From an uncultured Clostridium sp. (lineage in GTDB: Bacteria; Bacillota; Clostridia; Clostridiales; Clostridiaceae): a stretch of 64,000 bases of DNA. The stretch is taken from assembly GCF_947072515.1 (NCBI RefSeq), contig NZ_CAMTIG010000012.1, positions 1 to 64,000 of the forward strand, written 5' to 3'. The translations under genes were made by a program, and so were the position numbers. Under the pieces are notes generated by a model. It was not told the origin of the DNA and made no database searches. It saw only the letters and a list, made by a program, of their open reading frames with translations. This document shows, piece by piece, positions 1-8,117 of this stretch. Numbering within the stretch: position 1 is the stretch's first letter; each line of letters opens with the position of its first letter.

Positions 1-7
1 ATAAAAT

Positions 8-39
8 AAAGGACTTTTTCAATTTTGAAAAAGTCCTTT
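8..39. terminator. Stem-loop terminator at window edge
   Basis: Perfect 12-bp stem (AAAGGACTTTTT with AAAAAGTCCTTT). On the minus strand it is followed by a T-rich stretch, so it can end transcription from the small minus gene at 102-389. It could also serve a gene to the left of the window. Confidence 0.7.
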
Positions 40-51
40 GTCTACAAGCTG

Positions 52-77
52 AAAGCTCCTAGTGTTAGGAGCTTTTT
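52..77 (+). terminator. Stem-loop with T-run on + strand
   Basis: AAAGCTCCT pairs with AGGAGCTTT around a 6-base loop, followed by TTTTT on the plus strand. With the hairpin at 8-39 it forms a back-to-back terminator pair separating this region from whatever lies to the left. Confidence 0.65.
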
Positions 78-101
78 AAATAATTTCTTCATTAATACAC
101 A

Positions 102-389
102 TTATTTTTTTATCTTATTAATGTTTTTGCATTTATTATGTTCTAAAACAATTTCAATGCCCGAAATAATACTAACTACTCCTAAAGTTGTTGCTATACA
201 TATAGCAGTACTCACCCCAGCTGTTAATCCACTAGCTACTCCAACCATTCCCATAGAAGAATATAAAATTGGTTTACCCATTTTTGATAATCCTTTTCCT
301 GCTTGTTTTACTATCTTCTTTGGCTCTGTTTTAACATCTATTTTGGGAAGAGTTATTATTTTATTTTTATTTCCTTTTTCTTTATCCAT
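102..389 (-). CDS. small hypothetical membrane protein (95 aa)
   Basis: I do not recognise a family. The first 40 residues are basic and hydrophilic; residues 41-82 are a long glycine/alanine-rich hydrophobic stretch that could form two short membrane helices; the tail is basic. A clear AAGGAGC ribosome binding site lies 7 bases before the ATG, which supports this strand over the longer plus-strand frame covering the same bases. The gene is followed by hairpins at the window edge. A glycine-zipper-like membrane protein is possible, but no function can be assigned. Confidence 0.6.
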   Translation of the reverse strand: MDKEKGNKNKIITLPKIDVKTEPKKIVKQAGKGLSKMGKPILYSSMGMVGVASGLTAGVSTAICIATTLGVVSIISGIEIVLEHNKCKNINKIKK

Positions 390-481
390 TTTTAAGCTCC
401 TTTTATTTTTCTCATATTCAAAATATGAAAATTTTCCTTGTTTTGCTACTTATAAATATAGGATAAAGATTTTCTTTTATT

Positions 482-508
482 AAAAAGGAGTTGCAATCTA
501 ACAACTCC
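482..508 (-). terminator. Terminator downstream of the 107-aa gene
   Basis: GGAGTTG and CAACTCC pair around an 8-base loop. On the minus strand the stem runs into TTTTTA, a standard intrinsic terminator, 10 bases after the stop of the gene at 518-841. Confidence 0.75.
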
Positions 509-517
509 AATAATATT

Positions 518-841
518 TTATTCTAAAGTTTCTAACAATCTTTCTACTCGTAATATATCCTTTGGATATCTCTGTCTAGTTTGTTTTGAATTAATAACTA
601 CTTCTAAACTTTCTTTAACTCTATTAGCCTGTATTATTTTTAATAGAGCATTAACTCTCGTTCTTGTTGCTGTTATATACTTATCATTACTTTCTTCATA
701 TATCTCTTCTATTATTTTTCTTTTTTCTTCTCTATCTTCTAATCGTTTTTTATTTTCTAAAAAATATGCGATGTATTTACAAATAAATCCAACTCCTGCT
801 GATTGGTATGCCCTTTTGAATTGCTCATTATTAATAATCAT
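518..841 (-). CDS. hypothetical protein (107 aa)
   Basis: Unrecognised soluble, charged, mostly helical protein with no signal peptide or membrane segment. A Lys/Glu-rich helix spans roughly residues 28-50, and basic clusters (RTR near 60, KQTRQR near 87) could contact nucleic acid; that is only a guess. An AGGGGG ribosome binding site stands 7 bases ahead of the ATG and a terminator follows the stop, so it is a monocistronic gene. Confidence 0.6.
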   Translation of the reverse strand: MIINNEQFKRAYQSAGVGFICKYIAYFLENKKRLEDREEKRKIIEEIYEESNDKYITATRTRVNALLKIIQANRVKESLEVVINSKQTRQRYPKDILRVERLLETLE

Positions 842-1098
842 TTTTTGCCCCCTAACTTTGAATTTCCAGTTTCCCCTTAAACTTAGAAAATAAGCTATTT
901 TTTAAACTTTTTTCTATTTATAGTAAATTTTAGTTTTTTCTTTACATATTGTTTTTTTTATACTTCTTATATTAACATTTTAGCACATTTTACACATTTT
1001 TTTAATATTTTTTATGTAATTTTTAATTTTTTTTAATTTATTTTAAGTATTTTCTTTAAACTTAGTGAACTTTTAATTAAATATGATAACTTTCCATG

Positions 1099-1112
1099 TG
1101 AAAGCATTTTCA
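1099..1112 (+). promoter_or_regulatory. cre-like site upstream of the MFS gene
   Basis: TGAAAGCATTTTCA is close to the CcpA catabolite-responsive element consensus (TGWAANCGNTNNCA), with CA instead of the central CG. It lies 127 bases before the MFS start, where catabolite repression of a sugar carrier would be expected. The rest of 842-1238 is AT-rich leader plus the dyad at 1135-1150. Confidence 0.4.
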
Positions 1113-1134
1113 TTTGTTATATACTGTACAAGGT

Positions 1135-1150
1135 AGTGTATTGATACACT
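1135..1150. promoter_or_regulatory. Perfect dyad, candidate operator
   Basis: AGTGTATTGATACACT is a 7-bp inverted repeat with a 2-base centre. A further half-site, GTGTATCA, occurs at about 1176-1183, giving three half-sites within 50 bases upstream of the MFS gene. This suggests a dedicated repressor or activator site. The regulator is not in the window. Confidence 0.45.
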
Positions 1151-1238
1151 TTCATAAAAACCATTACAATAGTAATTTTGTGTATCACGCTACATCTGTA
1201 ATCGATTTATTTTTATACATTAATGGAGGAAATTTATT

Positions 1239-2429
1239 ATGAGTAATACTAAGAAAAAAAGTGCTTTAATACCTTTTCTTATAGCACTACCAAGTATTGG
1301 CTTAGGTCTTGCTTGGAACATGAATAGCACATTAGTTCCTTTACTTGTTAAGGGTGCTACTTCATCAGCATTTAAACTTTCAATATTAGTTACTATGGCG
1401 CCAGTTACTGGAATTATATTCCCTTACTTAGCTGGAGTTATAAGTGATAGAACAAACATGAAGTTAGGGAAAAGAAAACCTTGGGTTTTAATCGGTGGAA
1501 TAATCGGAGCCGTTGCTCTATTCTTACTTGGTTTCTCAAGCAGCTATATCGTTATGTTTATTCTAGCATTTATAGTTTACGCAGCACTTAACTTTTATCA
1601 AGGTGCATACTATTCTTGGATGCCAGAAGCAGTTGAAGATAATCAAATAGGACTAGTTACTGGTCTTGGAAAATTATTCTTCTCATTAGGAGGAGTTATT
1701 GTTTTCTTTACAGGTGTTTTATTATTTAACATCTCAAAACCATTACCTTTCCTAATCGTTGCAATAGTTGTTATTGCTCCAATTCTTCTAGCTACTTTTA
1801 CAGTTAAAGAAGATACTACTAAGTTTAATAAACCTGCTAAACTTAGTTTAGACGTACTAAAAAATGGAAGTGCAATGAAAGTATTTATGACTGCATTCTT
1901 CTTCTATATTGGATATGGTTTAATAATGCCATTCTGGATTCCTTATTATACAAAAGTAAATCACTTCACAAGTACTGAAATCAGTTTTGCTTTATGTGGA
2001 TTTACTATAATTGGATTAATCCTTTCAATATTTATAGGTATGTGGTGTGATAGATTTAATAAACAAATAATCTTCTTAATCGGATGTATTATATTTGGAG
2101 CTTCATTCTTCTTAGGATGGACAGTTCATTCGTTAACTGGATTATGGGGATTCACAATAGTTTATGGTATCGGATTCGCTATAATGAACGTTGTATTCTA
2201 TGCATTAATACCAGTTGTTGCACCAAAAGAAAAACTTGGTGAATATATGGGAATAAACAACGTATTCTTATGTATCCCTCAAATTATTGGTAACCTTGTA
2301 GGTGGATACTTAATAACAAACGATCATGGTTCATTATTATTCCCACTTTCAATTGGAGCTTTAGTTATAGCTTGTTTAATAATTGGAATCGGAAAAATAA
2401 AACCACACAATCCTGAATTAACAGTTTAA
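1239..2429 (+). CDS. MFS transporter, GPH/SLC45-like sugar carrier
   Basis: This 396-aa protein has about twelve hydrophobic helices across its length. The loop near residue 70 reads SDRTNMKLGKRKP, the signature shape of the glycoside/sucrose carrier (GPH/SLC45-like) branch of the major facilitator superfamily. It should move a sugar across the cytoplasmic membrane with a cation. Substrate is not readable; maltose, sucrose or a glycoside would fit. A strong GGAGG stands 8 bases before the ATG. It is monocistronic with its own terminator, and the upstream cre-like site and dyad suggest carbon-source control. All three of its arginines are AGA, unlike the hdc genes that follow. Confidence 0.8.
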   Translation: MSNTKKKSALIPFLIALPSIGLGLAWNMNSTLVPLLVKGATSSAFKLSILVTMAPVTGIIFPYLAGVISDRTNMKLGKRKPWVLIGGIIGAVALFLLGFSSSYIVMFILAFIVYAALNFYQGAYYSWMPEAVEDNQIGLVTGLGKLFFSLGGVIVFFTGVLLFNISKPLPFLIVAIVVIAPILLATFTVKEDTTKFNKPAKLSLDVLKNGSAMKVFMTAFFFYIGYGLIMPFWIPYYTKVNHFTSTEISFALCGFTIIGLILSIFIGMWCDRFNKQIIFLIGCIIFGASFFLGWTVHSLTGLWGFTIVYGIGFAIMNVVFYALIPVVAPKEKLGEYMGINNVFLCIPQIIGNLVGGYLITNDHGSLLFPLSIGALVIACLIIGIGKIKPHNPELTV

Positions 2430-2454
2430 GAAGTTTAAATTAAATAATAAATTC

Positions 2455-2499
2455 AAAACTCTACTTTAAAATGCTAGAACTTAAAGTAGAGTTTTTTTT
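2455..2499 (+). terminator. Terminator of the MFS gene
   Basis: AAACTCTACTTTAA pairs with TTAAAGTAGAGTTT and is followed by a T-run. The following 330 bases up to hdcP (2500-2829) are AT-rich leader in which I see no convincing promoter, T-box or other riboswitch. Confidence 0.85.
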
Positions 2500-2829
2500 A
2501 TAAAGAAATTTATTAAATTTCTTTATTTTTTTAAATAAATTGTAAATATTTTTCTTTGATTAAAAGTAATATATTTGCTTTCTCCAGGCTCATATTTATA
2601 TATTTGGTTATTAATTCTATTTTTTCTATATTAATCATCAGTTTCTTTCTAATTACTATGTTTTATTCTGTTTTTTTATAAATTTCATTAAAATCTAAAA
2701 ATATAAGTAACCCTTTATTAATTTATGTAAATGAATTCAATGTGGACTTGCTCAAAATCAAGGTATAGAATATTAATCAAAGGCAGTCATCTTAATTCTT
2801 ACAAAATTATATTGAGAGGAAGATTTAAT

Positions 2830-4290
2830 ATGGACGAAGAAAAAGCAAAAGCTGGCAAACTTGGACTATTTGGTCTTATTGCGCTTTGTATTAGTGCCAT
2901 GGTTGGATCAGGTGTCTTTGATTTACCTAAAAACATGTCTGTGGAAGCTGGGGTTACTGCTCAACTTATTTCTTGGATTATTACTGGTATTGGTATTTGG
3001 TTTATTGCTGAAATGTTTGTAATACTTAGTGATGTTAAATCTGATTTAACCGCAGGATTATATAAATATGCCGAAGTTGGTTTTGGACCATTTAGTGGTT
3101 TCTTTACTGCATGGGCTTACTTTATTTGTGAATGTGCTGCTAATGCTGCATATGCAGTTTTAGTTATGAGTACATTAGATTATTTTTTCCCTGGTGTTTT
3201 CACCGGAGGTAATAACTGGGCTTCAGTTATTGGGGCTTCCATAATTACTTGGCTAATTACCGCATTAGTTCTACAAGGTGTGCAAATTTCAAGCGGAATA
3301 CAAAAAGTAGCTACAGCTTTTATGCTTGCAGTTGTCTTTGTATTTTTAGCAACTGTTGTAATGCATTTTAATATACACACTTTTACTGCTAATGCCGCTG
3401 CATCTAGGGCTATTCCCGCCTTACAGGATAAACCTATGGGCAGTATTATGCATCAGGTAATGAATACTATGATGGTCACATTATGGCTATTTGGAGGTAT
3501 TGAAGGTGCTGTTGTTATGTCTGGTAAAGCAAAGGATGTAAGACAAGTATCTAAAGCAACAATTATCGGATTTATAGTTTGTTTAGTTATGTTTGCTGCT
3601 GTAGGTATGCTTTCACTTGGAGTATATTCATACGGTGAATTAGCTAATATGACTTCACCATCAACTGCTTATATTTTAACAAATTTATGGCATAGTACTC
3701 TGGGTCGTGATGTTATAACTGTTGCATTATTATTTGCAGTTTTTTCAAGCTGGATTTCATGGATTCAAATGTTAGCCGAACTACCACAACGTGCTGCTGC
3801 AGATGAAGGATCATTCCCTAGAGCTTTTGCAAAAATCTCTAAAAAAGGAGTTCCTGCATTCTCAATTATCGTAGCAACTATTGTAATTGAAGTTGTTATT
3901 TTAATTGCTCATTTTGATAGCAGTGCATATCAAATGCTTTTAACTATTGTTGGTGTTATGACAATTCCACCTTATCTATTCTCTGCTATGTATTTAATTA
4001 AGATTAGTAGACAGAAAGAGAATAATGATTTTGCTACAAGTAAAAAACATAGTAAAAATACAGCACTGATTATTGGTATTCTTGCATTTGTATATATTAT
4101 ATTTATGGCATATTCAGCCCAAATTAAATATACACTTATTTCATTTATTTTCTATGCAGTTGGTATTCCACTTTATATGCTAGCTAGAAAACAACATGGT
4201 AAGAAATTATTTAGTAAAGGCGAAGCTATATTTGCAATTGTAATTGTATTAGTTGCACTTTATGGAGTTTATGTTCTGATTGCAGGATAA
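2830..4290 (+). CDS. hdcP: histidine/histamine antiporter (APC family)
   Basis: This is a 486-aa amino acid/polyamine antiporter with about twelve membrane helices. The family TM1 motif is present (MVGSGVFDLPKN, residues 19-30). Its position directly upstream of hdcA and hdcB identifies the substrate pair: histidine in, histamine out. Electrogenic exchange plus intracellular decarboxylation gives acid resistance and proton motive force. I start at the ATG at 2830, which has AGAGGAAG 8 bases upstream; a frame extension 33 codons upstream lacks a ribosome binding site and would add a non-membrane tail. CGT arginine codons occur. A long perfect hairpin and a terminator follow, so hdcAB probably has its own promoter. 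Confidence 0.88.
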   Translation: MDEEKAKAGKLGLFGLIALCISAMVGSGVFDLPKNMSVEAGVTAQLISWIITGIGIWFIAEMFVILSDVKSDLTAGLYKYAEVGFGPFSGFFTAWAYFICECAANAAYAVLVMSTLDYFFPGVFTGGNNWASVIGASIITWLITALVLQGVQISSGIQKVATAFMLAVVFVFLATVVMHFNIHTFTANAAASRAIPALQDKPMGSIMHQVMNTMMVTLWLFGGIEGAVVMSGKAKDVRQVSKATIIGFIVCLVMFAAVGMLSLGVYSYGELANMTSPSTAYILTNLWHSTLGRDVITVALLFAVFSSWISWIQMLAELPQRAAADEGSFPRAFAKISKKGVPAFSIIVATIVIEVVILIAHFDSSAYQMLLTIVGVMTIPPYLFSAMYLIKISRQKENNDFATSKKHSKNTALIIGILAFVYIIFMAYSAQIKYTLISFIFYAVGIPLYMLARKQHGKKLFSKGEAIFAIVIVLVALYGVYVLIAG

Positions 4291-4308
4291 AATTCTATTA
4301 TTAATACT

Positions 4309-4350
4309 GTAAATACTATACCTTTTCAAGAAAAAAAGTATAGTATTTAC
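4309..4350 (+). terminator. 13-bp stem-loop after hdcP
   Basis: GTAAATACTATAC and GTATAGTATTTAC pair perfectly around a 16-base loop just after the hdcP stop. No T-run follows directly, so it may protect the hdcP 3' end or act with the terminator at 4361. Confidence 0.6.
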
Positions 4351-4360
4351 ATACATAATA

Positions 4361-4407
4361 AAAGGCTTAATAGAAATCCATTTTTTTCTATTGAGCCTTT
4401 TTTTCTT
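4361..4407 (+). terminator. Terminator between hdcP and hdcA
   Basis: AAGGCTTAATAGAA pairs with TTCTATTGAGCCTT (one G-U pair) and is followed by a T-run. It separates hdcP from hdcAB, so hdcAB expression should depend largely on its own promoter in the following 290 bases. Confidence 0.8.
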
Positions 4408-4518
4408 ATTTAAATCACACATTCTTATTATATCTATATATTTTTTGATTAATTATTAAAAAATAAAATCATTTTTAGATAATTTTCAAAGCTTTCTAAT
4501 TTTAAGATAACATTTAAC

Positions 4519-4550
4519 AGTGAAATTTCACTAACACTGTTTAAAGTGTT
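4519..4550. promoter_or_regulatory. Two adjacent dyads upstream of hdcA
   Basis: AGTGAAATTTCACT (4519-4532) is a perfect palindrome. It is immediately followed by AACACT-GTTTA-AGTGTT (4533-4550). They lie about 50 bases upstream of a possible -35 and may bind a regulator responding to acid or histidine. No regulator gene is present in the locus. Confidence 0.4.
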
Positions 4551-4602
4551 AAAGTTTTCCCACTTTTTTCTTTATTGTATCATTTATTCCACCCCCAAAC
4601 CG

Positions 4603-4632
4603 TTTGCATAAAAAATATTAGAGGAGTACACT
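4603..4632 (+). promoter_or_regulatory. Possible hdcAB promoter
   Basis: TTTGCA, an 18-base spacer, then TACACT. The match is weak to moderate, but it is the best sigma-A-like pair between the upstream terminator and hdcA and gives a leader of about 60 bases. Confidence 0.3.
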
Positions 4633-4697
4633 GTAACCGTAAGAAATAGATGGCGCCTTCTTAATGTATATTATTAAAATTAATGGAGGTATTTGAT

Positions 4698-5633
4698 ATG
4701 ACTGAATTAGATATTAAATTAAACAAATTAGGAGTTGACCGTATAGCTATTAGCCCATATAAACAATGGACACGTGGATATATGGAACCTGGAAATCTTG
4801 GTAATGGTTATGTTACTGGTTTAAAAGTTGATGCTGGTGTTAGAGATAAAACTGATGACGATGTTTTAGATGGTATAGTTTCATATGACCGTGCTGAAAC
4901 AAAAAATGCTTATATTGGACAAATCAATATGACAACTGCTTCAAGTTTTACTGGACCACAAGGACATGTTATTGGTTATGATATGTTAAGAAATCCAGAA
5001 GTTGATTCTGCTAAACCACTTTTTACTGTTAAACAATGGGATGGTAGTGATTTACCAATTTTTGATGCAAAGCCTTTACAAGATGCTCTTGTTGAATATT
5101 TTGGTACAAGTAATGACCGTCGTCATTATCCAGCTCCAGGATCATTTATTGTTTGTGCTAACAAAGGTGTTACTGCAGAAAGACCAAAAAATGATGCTGA
5201 TATGAAACCTGGTCAAGGTTACGGAGTTTGGTCTGCTATTGCAATTTCATTTGCTAAAGATCCATCTAAAGACTCTAGTATGTTTATTGAAGATGCTGGT
5301 GTTTGGGAAACTCCTAACGAAGATGAACTTATTGAATTTTTAGATACTCGTCGTAAAGCAATTGCAAAATCTATTGCTGAATGTGGTGAAGATGCTAATA
5401 CATCATTTAAAGAATCTTGGATTGGTTTTGCTCATGTAATGATGAAACCTGGTCAAATCGGTAATGCTATTACAGTTGCACCTTATGTTTCATTACCAGT
5501 AGATTCTATCCCTGGTGGATCTATCCTAACTCTAGATAGAGATATGGAAATAATGGAAACTCTTACTATGCCAGAATGGCTAGATAAAATGGGATATAAA
5601 TCTCTTACTATTGACGGAAAGATTAAATACTAA
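4698..5633 (+). CDS. hdcA: pyruvoyl-dependent histidine decarboxylase proenzyme
   Basis: Converts histidine to histamine and CO2. The 311-aa proenzyme cleaves itself to a beta and an alpha chain, with the new alpha N-terminus becoming the pyruvoyl cofactor. The cleavage motif TTASSFTG is intact; the Ser-Ser bond is at residues 82-83 counting the Met. Length and much of the sequence follow the classic Lactobacillus enzyme. The ATG at 4698 is preceded by GGAGG; an in-frame ATG 15 bases earlier overlaps that site and is rejected. Seven of eleven arginine codons are CGT, unlike neighbouring genes that use AGA, suggesting acquisition from lactic acid bacteria (inference). HdcB follows after 22 bases. 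Confidence 0.97.
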   Translation: MTELDIKLNKLGVDRIAISPYKQWTRGYMEPGNLGNGYVTGLKVDAGVRDKTDDDVLDGIVSYDRAETKNAYIGQINMTTASSFTGPQGHVIGYDMLRNPEVDSAKPLFTVKQWDGSDLPIFDAKPLQDALVEYFGTSNDRRHYPAPGSFIVCANKGVTAERPKNDADMKPGQGYGVWSAIAISFAKDPSKDSSMFIEDAGVWETPNEDELIEFLDTRRKAIAKSIAECGEDANTSFKESWIGFAHVMMKPGQIGNAITVAPYVSLPVDSIPGGSILTLDRDMEIMETLTMPEWLDKMGYKSLTIDGKIKY

Positions 5634-5655
5634 TAGATAACGGAGGTATAGTTGC

Positions 5656-6180
5656 ATGGAAGAAGTCTCAAAAATAAATAGTCAACGATTTGTACAACGT
5701 GTTCCAGATGAATCTTATCAAAAATTATTTGAATCTCAAATTTCTAACCTTGATGAGAAGTTATCACAAATCGTTATTAACGAAGAAAATAATAGTTTAA
5801 CTATGTATATTACCTCTATTCATAAGGTTTATAAGATTCATTCTAATGTAGTTACTAGTATTACTAAAGATTCAGTAGAATCTGCATGTGCTTCAAAAGG
5901 AGTACCTAACGGTAAGCTAAAAATTAGTTTTGTTTCTGGTGATGAATGGAACCTTAATAATATTATTTTTGGTCGTGCATATGATTTTGTTCAAGATGTA
6001 AAACCAAAAGATATTAATATGGCAAACTATGACAATACTATTAGAGGACAATTTCCTCAATTACTAGATCCAGACCATGCAGAAGAAATAGATCGTCTAC
6101 GCAAATGGATGCAAGATGGCCATATCAGTCATTATGAATTTGATGATGCCAACCCTGCATATCCCAAAGCCGGAAAATAG
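5656..6180 (+). CDS. hdcB: HdcB, histidine decarboxylase maturation protein
   Basis: This 174-aa cytosolic protein has no membrane segment and is encoded 22 bases after hdcA, so the two are surely co-transcribed. In lactic acid bacteria the equivalent gene product is needed to convert the HdcA proenzyme into its active pyruvoyl form. Identification rests on position, size and overall similarity to remembered HdcB sequences; I see no catalytic motif to cite. CGGAGG lies 8-9 bases before the ATG. Five of six arginine codons are CGN. No hisS gene follows, whereas some Lactobacillus loci carry one. Confidence 0.85.
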   Translation: MEEVSKINSQRFVQRVPDESYQKLFESQISNLDEKLSQIVINEENNSLTMYITSIHKVYKIHSNVVTSITKDSVESACASKGVPNGKLKISFVSGDEWNLNNIIFGRAYDFVQDVKPKDINMANYDNTIRGQFPQLLDPDHAEEIDRLRKWMQDGHISHYEFDDANPAYPKAGK

Positions 6181-6245
6181 AAATTAATGTTTATTATTAC
6201 TATATTAAATGAACTTGTTAATTATAGTGATTAAGCTAAATTTAT

Positions 6246-6289
6246 ATTTACAAAGGATAAAGGAATTTAAAGCTTTGTTCTTTGTAAAT
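6246..6289 (+). terminator. Stem-loop after hdcB
   Basis: ATTTACAAAG and CTTTGTAAAT form a 10-bp stem 66 bases beyond hdcB. Only a weak T-stretch follows, so it may be a processing or stability structure rather than a full terminator. Confidence 0.5.
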
Positions 6290-6339
6290 ATTCTTATATA
6301 TTTTAAATAAAATACGCCTTATATATTAATATTTTAAAT

Positions 6340-6386
6340 AAAAAGAAGCTCTTTAATTATTGAAATTAGAGAACTTCTTTTTTTTA
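6340..6386. terminator. Bidirectional terminator between hdcB and the Asp-box gene
   Basis: AAGAAGCTCTTTAATT pairs with AATTAGAGAACTTCTT (G-U pairs tolerated), with a T-run on the plus strand and A/T-rich flanks on both sides. It ends hdcAB and probably also the convergent gene at 6429. Confidence 0.75.
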
Positions 6387-6428
6387 TATACTAATTTTTT
6401 TTATATACTAATTTTTATTATTTTTAAA

Positions 6429-7925
6429 TTAGTTAGATTCATTATTATCCTTAACTTCTTTTACATAGCTCCATGTCTGGCCTTGATTTTTGGATTCATA
6501 TAATCCTGTTCCACCGTCAAGATAATCTCCATCTGAACCTTGACCTACAATCATTTCTAATACTCCATCTTTTTCATAGGGCATGTTTGGAAAGTCAAAT
6601 TCACTTACTTCTTTTCCATCTTGAACAATTTTATGCGTTGGATAATTTACTTGTTTAAAAGTTTTTCCACCATCATCTGTTCTATATAAATATGCATTTG
6701 TTCCACCATTTTTAGATAAGCCTATAAATCCTATTTGTTCATTTATAAACTTTACCCCATTTGCTACTCCAAGCATATCTCCAAAAGGATTTTCATTTAT
6801 AATACTCCAACTCTTTCCACTATCTGTAGTTTTACTTAAAGAATATGATCTACTTCCTAAGGCTGCAGCTGTAACATCTAATCTATATCCAATTTCTTTT
6901 GTCCTATATGATTGTTCTTTTGAATTCTCTGCATTATTTGTATTGTCTTCATTATTATTTTGAGCATTATTCACACTATTTGTAGGAGGTGTTTTGGATT
7001 TACTCCATTCTTTATTATTAATTAAATTAAATCGCATTGGATTAATATCTTCTTCTTCTCCTGGTACAAATATTGATACTGTATAACCTATTATAGGTGT
7101 TTGTACTGCCTCTAAATTTTCTTCTTTTGTTCCCCTTGTAATAAAAACCATCCCTGTTGTGTTATTTCCCCAATCTCTTTTCCCATAATAGACTAGTCCA
7201 TAATTTTCAGTATTAAATTTATACTCTACTTTATCAAAAGGTATGGCACTAACTGTTTCTATTAATGGTTCTAAAAGTTTATCCTCATTATAAGTTGGAT
7301 TTGCATATCCATTTAATATTACTGTAATATCTTTAGACTTTTTTGAATCATAACTTATCAAATAGGATTGTTCTTTCCCATTTCTATTTTTTCCATAAAC
7401 AAAGGTATCAAAAGATGTTATTGTTCCATCAGCATTATAATTTAACGTAAAATTAGTAGATATAAATAATTTACTTGGTAACGCAATTTTCTTATTTATA
7501 TCTTTAAAAATACCTTGTACACCATCTTTATAAATATTATTATTTTCAAATTTTACAGATTTATGATTCACCATTCTTTCTATTACCCAAGAAAGTTTAC
7601 CATTATATTTTATCCCACTTTTATAAATATTAAATCCATAAAACGCTGTTATTAATATAATAATTACAATGGAAATATACTTCCATACATTTAATTTTTC
7701 TTTTTTCTTTAACTCATCTTTTTCTCTTTTTTTCATTCTAATTATTGTAAAAATAGTTATTAATAAAATCCCTATTAAAGCTCCAACTAAGATATAAATA
7801 TTATTGTTATATCTTCCATATTGGCAAAGTGAAGCTAAAGCATAAAAGAAAATCCAATAAATAATTAATAGTATTGGATTCATTATCAGTGATATTATCA
7901 CTTTTTTAATTTTTGTTTTAAACAT
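6429..7925 (-). CDS. membrane-anchored protein with Asp-box (BNR) repeats
   Basis: The 498-aa protein has three N-terminal hydrophobic helices (about residues 9-33, 43-62, 82-100) and then a large, presumably extracytoplasmic region. Near the C-terminus three Asp-box motifs stand out: TTDSGKSW (about 367), RTDDGGKTF (about 420) and ESKNQGQTW (about 478). These are typical of sialidase or BNR-type beta-propellers, but three is too few for a full propeller and no sialidase arginine triad is evident, so I would not call it a sialidase. An Asn/Glu-rich linker lies around residues 315-345. AGGGGG precedes the ATG. Monocistronic; substrate unknown. Confidence 0.65.
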   Translation of the reverse strand: MFKTKIKKVIISLIMNPILLIIYWIFFYALASLCQYGRYNNNIYILVGALIGILLITIFTIIRMKKREKDELKKKEKLNVWKYISIVIIILITAFYGFNIYKSGIKYNGKLSWVIERMVNHKSVKFENNNIYKDGVQGIFKDINKKIALPSKLFISTNFTLNYNADGTITSFDTFVYGKNRNGKEQSYLISYDSKKSKDITVILNGYANPTYNEDKLLEPLIETVSAIPFDKVEYKFNTENYGLVYYGKRDWGNNTTGMVFITRGTKEENLEAVQTPIIGYTVSIFVPGEEEDINPMRFNLINNKEWSKSKTPPTNSVNNAQNNNEDNTNNAENSKEQSYRTKEIGYRLDVTAAALGSRSYSLSKTTDSGKSWSIINENPFGDMLGVANGVKFINEQIGFIGLSKNGGTNAYLYRTDDGGKTFKQVNYPTHKIVQDGKEVSEFDFPNMPYEKDGVLEMIVGQGSDGDYLDGGTGLYESKNQGQTWSYVKEVKDNNESN

Positions 7926-8071
7926 TTTTTCCCCCTATACAATTGTTTTATTCTTTTGTTTAAAGATAGTCTATATACTATATATTAACTTTAAATTAAA
8001 ATTAATCCAATTGTTTTAGTTCTTATATTTAGGTAAAGTAAATTTTTAACCCTTATTAAAATATTTATAAC

Positions 8072-8112
8072 AAAAAAGCTTAGCCTTTATTTTCAAAAGG
8101 CTAAGCTTTTTT
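8072..8112 (-). terminator. Terminator of pfkA
   Basis: AAAAAAGCTTAGCCTTT pairs with AAAGGCTAAGCTTTTTT, a nearly perfect 17-bp hairpin with T-runs readable on both strands, 6 bases past the pfkA stop. Confidence 0.85.
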
Positions 8113-8117
8113 ATCTT

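Noticed and set aside
25..483. 152-codon plus-strand frame over the first small gene
   Set aside because: No ribosome binding site; the minus-strand 95-aa frame has AAGGAGC and a terminator.
2500..2829. T-box or other riboswitch in the hdcP leader
   Set aside because: No T-box motif (TGGNACCGCG) or conserved riboswitch core could be found by eye.
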